Assembly: GCA_000435175.1 (NCBI GenBank)
Contig: FR880014.1
Span: forward strand, 1-24,517
Direction: 5' to 3'
DNA: 24,517 nt
From: Clostridium sp. CAG:245
GTDB lineage: Bacteria > Bacillota > Clostridia > TANB77 > CAG-508
Shown: positions 22,087-24,517 of the stretch, in pieces
How the letters are laid out: each line of letters opens with the position of its first letter
Position numbering within the stretch: position 1 is the stretch's first letter
The notes under the pieces: model-generated
What the model was told of the DNA's origin: nothing
Databases searched by the model: none
What the model saw: only the letters and a program-made list of their open reading frames with translations
Position numbers and translations under genes: made by a program

Positions 22087-24003
22087 ATGGAAAAGTATAA
22101 CCATGAGTATAATGCAGAGCAAATTCAAGTTTTGGAAGGGTTAGAAGCAGTTAGAAAAAGACCAGGTATGTATATAGGAAGTGTTTCTATAAGAGGATTA
22201 CATCACTTGGTATATGAAATAGTAGATAACTGTGTTGATGAAGCTTTAGCTGGTTATTGTACTCATATTCACATAATAATAGAAAAGGGAAATATCATTT
22301 CAGTAGAGGATGATGGAAGGGGAATTCCAGTAGATATACATCCTAAAACACATATTTCTGCTGCAGAAACTGTTTATACAGTACTTCATGCTGGTGGAAA
22401 ATTCGGAGGAGATAGTGGATACAAAGTATCTGGAGGTCTTCACGGAGTTGGTGCATCTGTTGTAAATGCTTTGTCTGAATGGGCAGAAGTTACAATACAA
22501 AGAGATGGCGGAATTTATGAAATGAAATTCCAAAGAGGAAAAACCACTGAAAAGCTTACTAGATTAGGAGATTCTAAAAAAACAGGAACAAAAGTAAGAT
22601 TTTTGGCTGATAGTACAATTTTTGAGACTCTTGAATATGACTTTGGAACACTTGAAGAAAGATTTAGAGAAATAGCTTTCTTGAATAAAGGTTTACATAT
22701 TACGATAGAAGATCAAAGAAATGATGAAAATTTAAAGAAGTCAGAATTCTGCTTTGAGGGAGGATTAATTTCATTTGTTGAATTCTTAAATCAAAATAAA
22801 GAAAAAATCCATCCAACTCCAATTTACATAGAAAAAGATGGTGAAGTACCAGTAGAAATAGCTTTACAATATACAACAGCATATACAGAAAACATATATA
22901 CATTCGTAAACAATATTAATACAATTGAAGGTGGAACGCATCTTGAAGGTTTCAAAAGAGGAATTACAAAAGTATTTAATGATTATGCAAGAGCTCATAA
23001 CATTTTAAAAGAAAAAGACTCAAACCTTTTAGGTGAAGATATAAGAGAGGGAATGACTGCTGTAATTTCTGTAAAAGTAAAAGAGCCTCAATTCGAAGGA
23101 CAAACTAAAACAAAGCTTGGTAATAGTGTGGTTACAGGAATTGTTCAATCAATGGTAGTTGAAGTATTGGCACCTTTCTTAGAAGAAAATCCTTCTGTTG
23201 CAAAGGCGATATTAGAAAAATGTATAAGTGCATCAAGAGCAAGAGAGGCTGCAAGAAAAGCAAGAGAATTAGTAAGAAGAAAAAATTCATTAGAATCAAC
23301 AACATTACCAGGAAAATTAGCTGACTGTAGCGAAAAAGATGCTTCACAATGCGAAGTATATATTGTCGAGGGAGATTCTGCAGGTGGTTCAGCAAAACAA
23401 GGAAGAGACAGAAGATTTCAAGCAATATTACCACTTTGGGGAAAAATGTTAAATGTTGAGAAATCAAGAGCAGATAAAATTTACAATAATGAAAAATTAC
23501 AACCAGTTATATTGGCAGTTGGAGCTGGAATCGGTGCTGATTTTGATATTAACAAAATTAGATATGGAAAAATAATAATTATGGCAGATGCCGATGTTGA
23601 TGGTGCTCACATCAGAACATTATTATTAACATTCTTCTTTAGATATATGAGACCTTTAATAGAAAATGGAAATGTATATTTGGCTCAACCACCACTATAT
23701 AAACTTTCTAAAAAAGGATTTAAAGATGTTTATTGCTATACTGATGAAGAAATGGCACAACATCTTCAAGAAATGGGAAGAGATAATGTAAATATCCAAA
23801 GATACAAAGGTTTAGGAGAAATGAACCCAGAACAATTATGGGAAACTACAATGAATCCTAAAACTAGAATTATGATAAAAGTTACAATGGAAGATGCAAT
23901 GAAAGCTGATGCAATATTTAATGTATTAATGGGAGAAGAAATTGCACCAAGAAGAGAATTCATAGAGAAAAATGCAAAATCAGTTAGAAATCTTGATGTA
24001 TAA
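22087..24003 (+). CDS. gyrB: DNA gyrase subunit B
   Basis: A 638-residue subunit. The GHKL ATPase part shows EIVDNCVDEALAGYC, DDGRGIPVD and GGLHGVGASVVNALS. The transducer part contains QTKTKLGN. The TOPRIM part has EGDSAGGSA (from residue 428) and DADVDGAHI (from 501), and the C terminus ends RRREFIEKNAKSVRNLDV-like. With GyrA it introduces negative supercoils. The stretch LPLWGKMLNVEKSRADKI has Trp where most gyrases have Arg (LPLRGKILNVEKAR). I believe this variant occurs in some Clostridia. gyrA is not directly downstream; about 500 bp without a gene follow. Confidence 0.98.
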   Translation: MEKYNHEYNAEQIQVLEGLEAVRKRPGMYIGSVSIRGLHHLVYEIVDNCVDEALAGYCTHIHIIIEKGNIISVEDDGRGIPVDIHPKTHISAAETVYTVLHAGGKFGGDSGYKVSGGLHGVGASVVNALSEWAEVTIQRDGGIYEMKFQRGKTTEKLTRLGDSKKTGTKVRFLADSTIFETLEYDFGTLEERFREIAFLNKGLHITIEDQRNDENLKKSEFCFEGGLISFVEFLNQNKEKIHPTPIYIEKDGEVPVEIALQYTTAYTENIYTFVNNINTIEGGTHLEGFKRGITKVFNDYARAHNILKEKDSNLLGEDIREGMTAVISVKVKEPQFEGQTKTKLGNSVVTGIVQSMVVEVLAPFLEENPSVAKAILEKCISASRAREAARKARELVRRKNSLESTTLPGKLADCSEKDASQCEVYIVEGDSAGGSAKQGRDRRFQAILPLWGKMLNVEKSRADKIYNNEKLQPVILAVGAGIGADFDINKIRYGKIIIMADADVDGAHIRTLLLTFFFRYMRPLIENGNVYLAQPPLYKLSKKGFKDVYCYTDEEMAQHLQEMGRDNVNIQRYKGLGEMNPEQLWETTMNPKTRIMIKVTMEDAMKADAIFNVLMGEEIAPRREFIEKNAKSVRNLDV

Positions 24004-24061
24004 AATAATTTATTATTAAATAATTGAGAATAAAAAATCAAAAAAATAAAAAAATAAATAT

Positions 24062-24093
24062 AATCGCCTATAAGATTTTTCTTATAGGCGATT
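24062..24093 (-). terminator. Perfect 13-bp hairpin after gyrB
   Basis: AATCGCCTATAAG (24062-24074) pairs with CTTATAGGCGATT (24081-24093) around a six-base loop. The T-rich tail is on the minus strand (24061-24030), so the best-formed terminator faces transcripts coming from the right. On the gyrB strand the following ATTATTGT is weak, but it may still work. Confidence 0.65.
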
Positions 24094-24517
24094 ATTGTAA
24101 TGCTAATATTAATCGTAGCTAAAACCATTATACCTAATTAATAACCTAATATATATTACTACATAAATAAGCTATTTCACCAAACATAATAATCAGTCAC
24201 TTGAATGTAAATCCACCAATAACAGCCATATTCATCCTGAAATGGACTAGAAATAACCACTAAAAAATACAGATACATTCGTAACATAGAACATATTACC
24301 CATAATTTAACCATACACAAAATAAAGAAAAAAGTATAGCTTACAAACGAATAATACACTCATATCGCCGACACCTATACATCTAAAATATTAAACATAT
24401 AAATATCTTTGCTCGAAATATATAAGACCCACTTTTGAATTTCATATATTTTTTTGTTTAACTAATACTAACGTTACAATAGTATTATGTACAAAATAAA
24501 AAAATATATACAAAAAA
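24094..24517. other. No recognisable gene at the right end
   Basis: This stretch is low in G and rich in A and C on the + strand, unlike the purine-rich gyrB strand. The only open frame (minus, 24359-24177, 60 codons) has no good ribosome site and no family I recognise. An inverted repeat AATACTA/TAGTATT (24464-24470 and 24480-24486) lies near the end. It may be a degraded gene or the untranslated end of a neighbour beyond the window. Confidence 0.5.

Noticed and set aside
24177..24359. Minus-strand 60-codon frame after gyrB as a gene
   Set aside because: It has a poor start context, unusual composition and no recognisable domain; kept only as part of an unassigned region.

Overview
This window is the chromosomal replication-origin region of a very AT-rich Gram-positive bacterium, most probably an uncultured member of the Clostridia. 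The signs are the order rpmH-rnpA-yidD-yidC-jag-mnmE-mnmG-rsmG-parA-parB diverging from dnaA-dnaN-recF-gyrB, clostridial-type partners (DUF4446 behind parB, a DUF1858 CxxC protein, a DnaD/DnaC-type helicase-loading pair), strong GGAGG ribosome sites and the standard code with TGA as stop.

Left part, 1-2.5 kb: a stand-alone starch/glycogen-binding module protein on the + strand. Then, on the minus strand, a tRNA operon (Lys-Glu-Thr) runs into an HNH endonuclease gene and an SDR reductase that resembles the EF-P 5-aminopentanone reductase YmfI. The tRNA-Thr(UGU) gene is split directly 3' of its anticodon by a compact 231-nt group I intron. Its P1 pairing, P3/P4/P7 core and terminal G can all be read from the sequence.

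Middle part, 2.5-8.6 kb: a DUF1858 gene diverges, from overlapping promoters, from a + strand cluster. That cluster encodes a tiny membrane protein, a VirD4/TraG coupling ATPase (one frameshift and no normal start codon), a VirB2/TrbC-like pilin, a VirB6/TrbL-like polytopic protein and a PrgI/VirB3-like protein. No VirB4, relaxase or integrase is present, so this looks like a minimal or eroding type IV secretion-like module. It is followed by a separately promoted dnaD-like/dnaC-like pair and two tRNA-Ser genes on the minus strand.

Right part, 8.7-24 kb: the core origin genes. The minus-strand genes are broken into transcription units by three terminators. Two of these terminators share bases with the promoter of the next unit: rsmG/parA and jag/mnmE. 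The origin is bipartite. Three same-orientation DnaA boxes at exact 12-bp spacing plus one inverted box lie upstream of dnaA. A second cluster with a DnaA-trio and an AT-rich unwinding element lies between dnaA and dnaN.

The last ~420 bases after gyrB hold no recognisable gene. Function calls rest on motif recognition by eye; no database search was possible.
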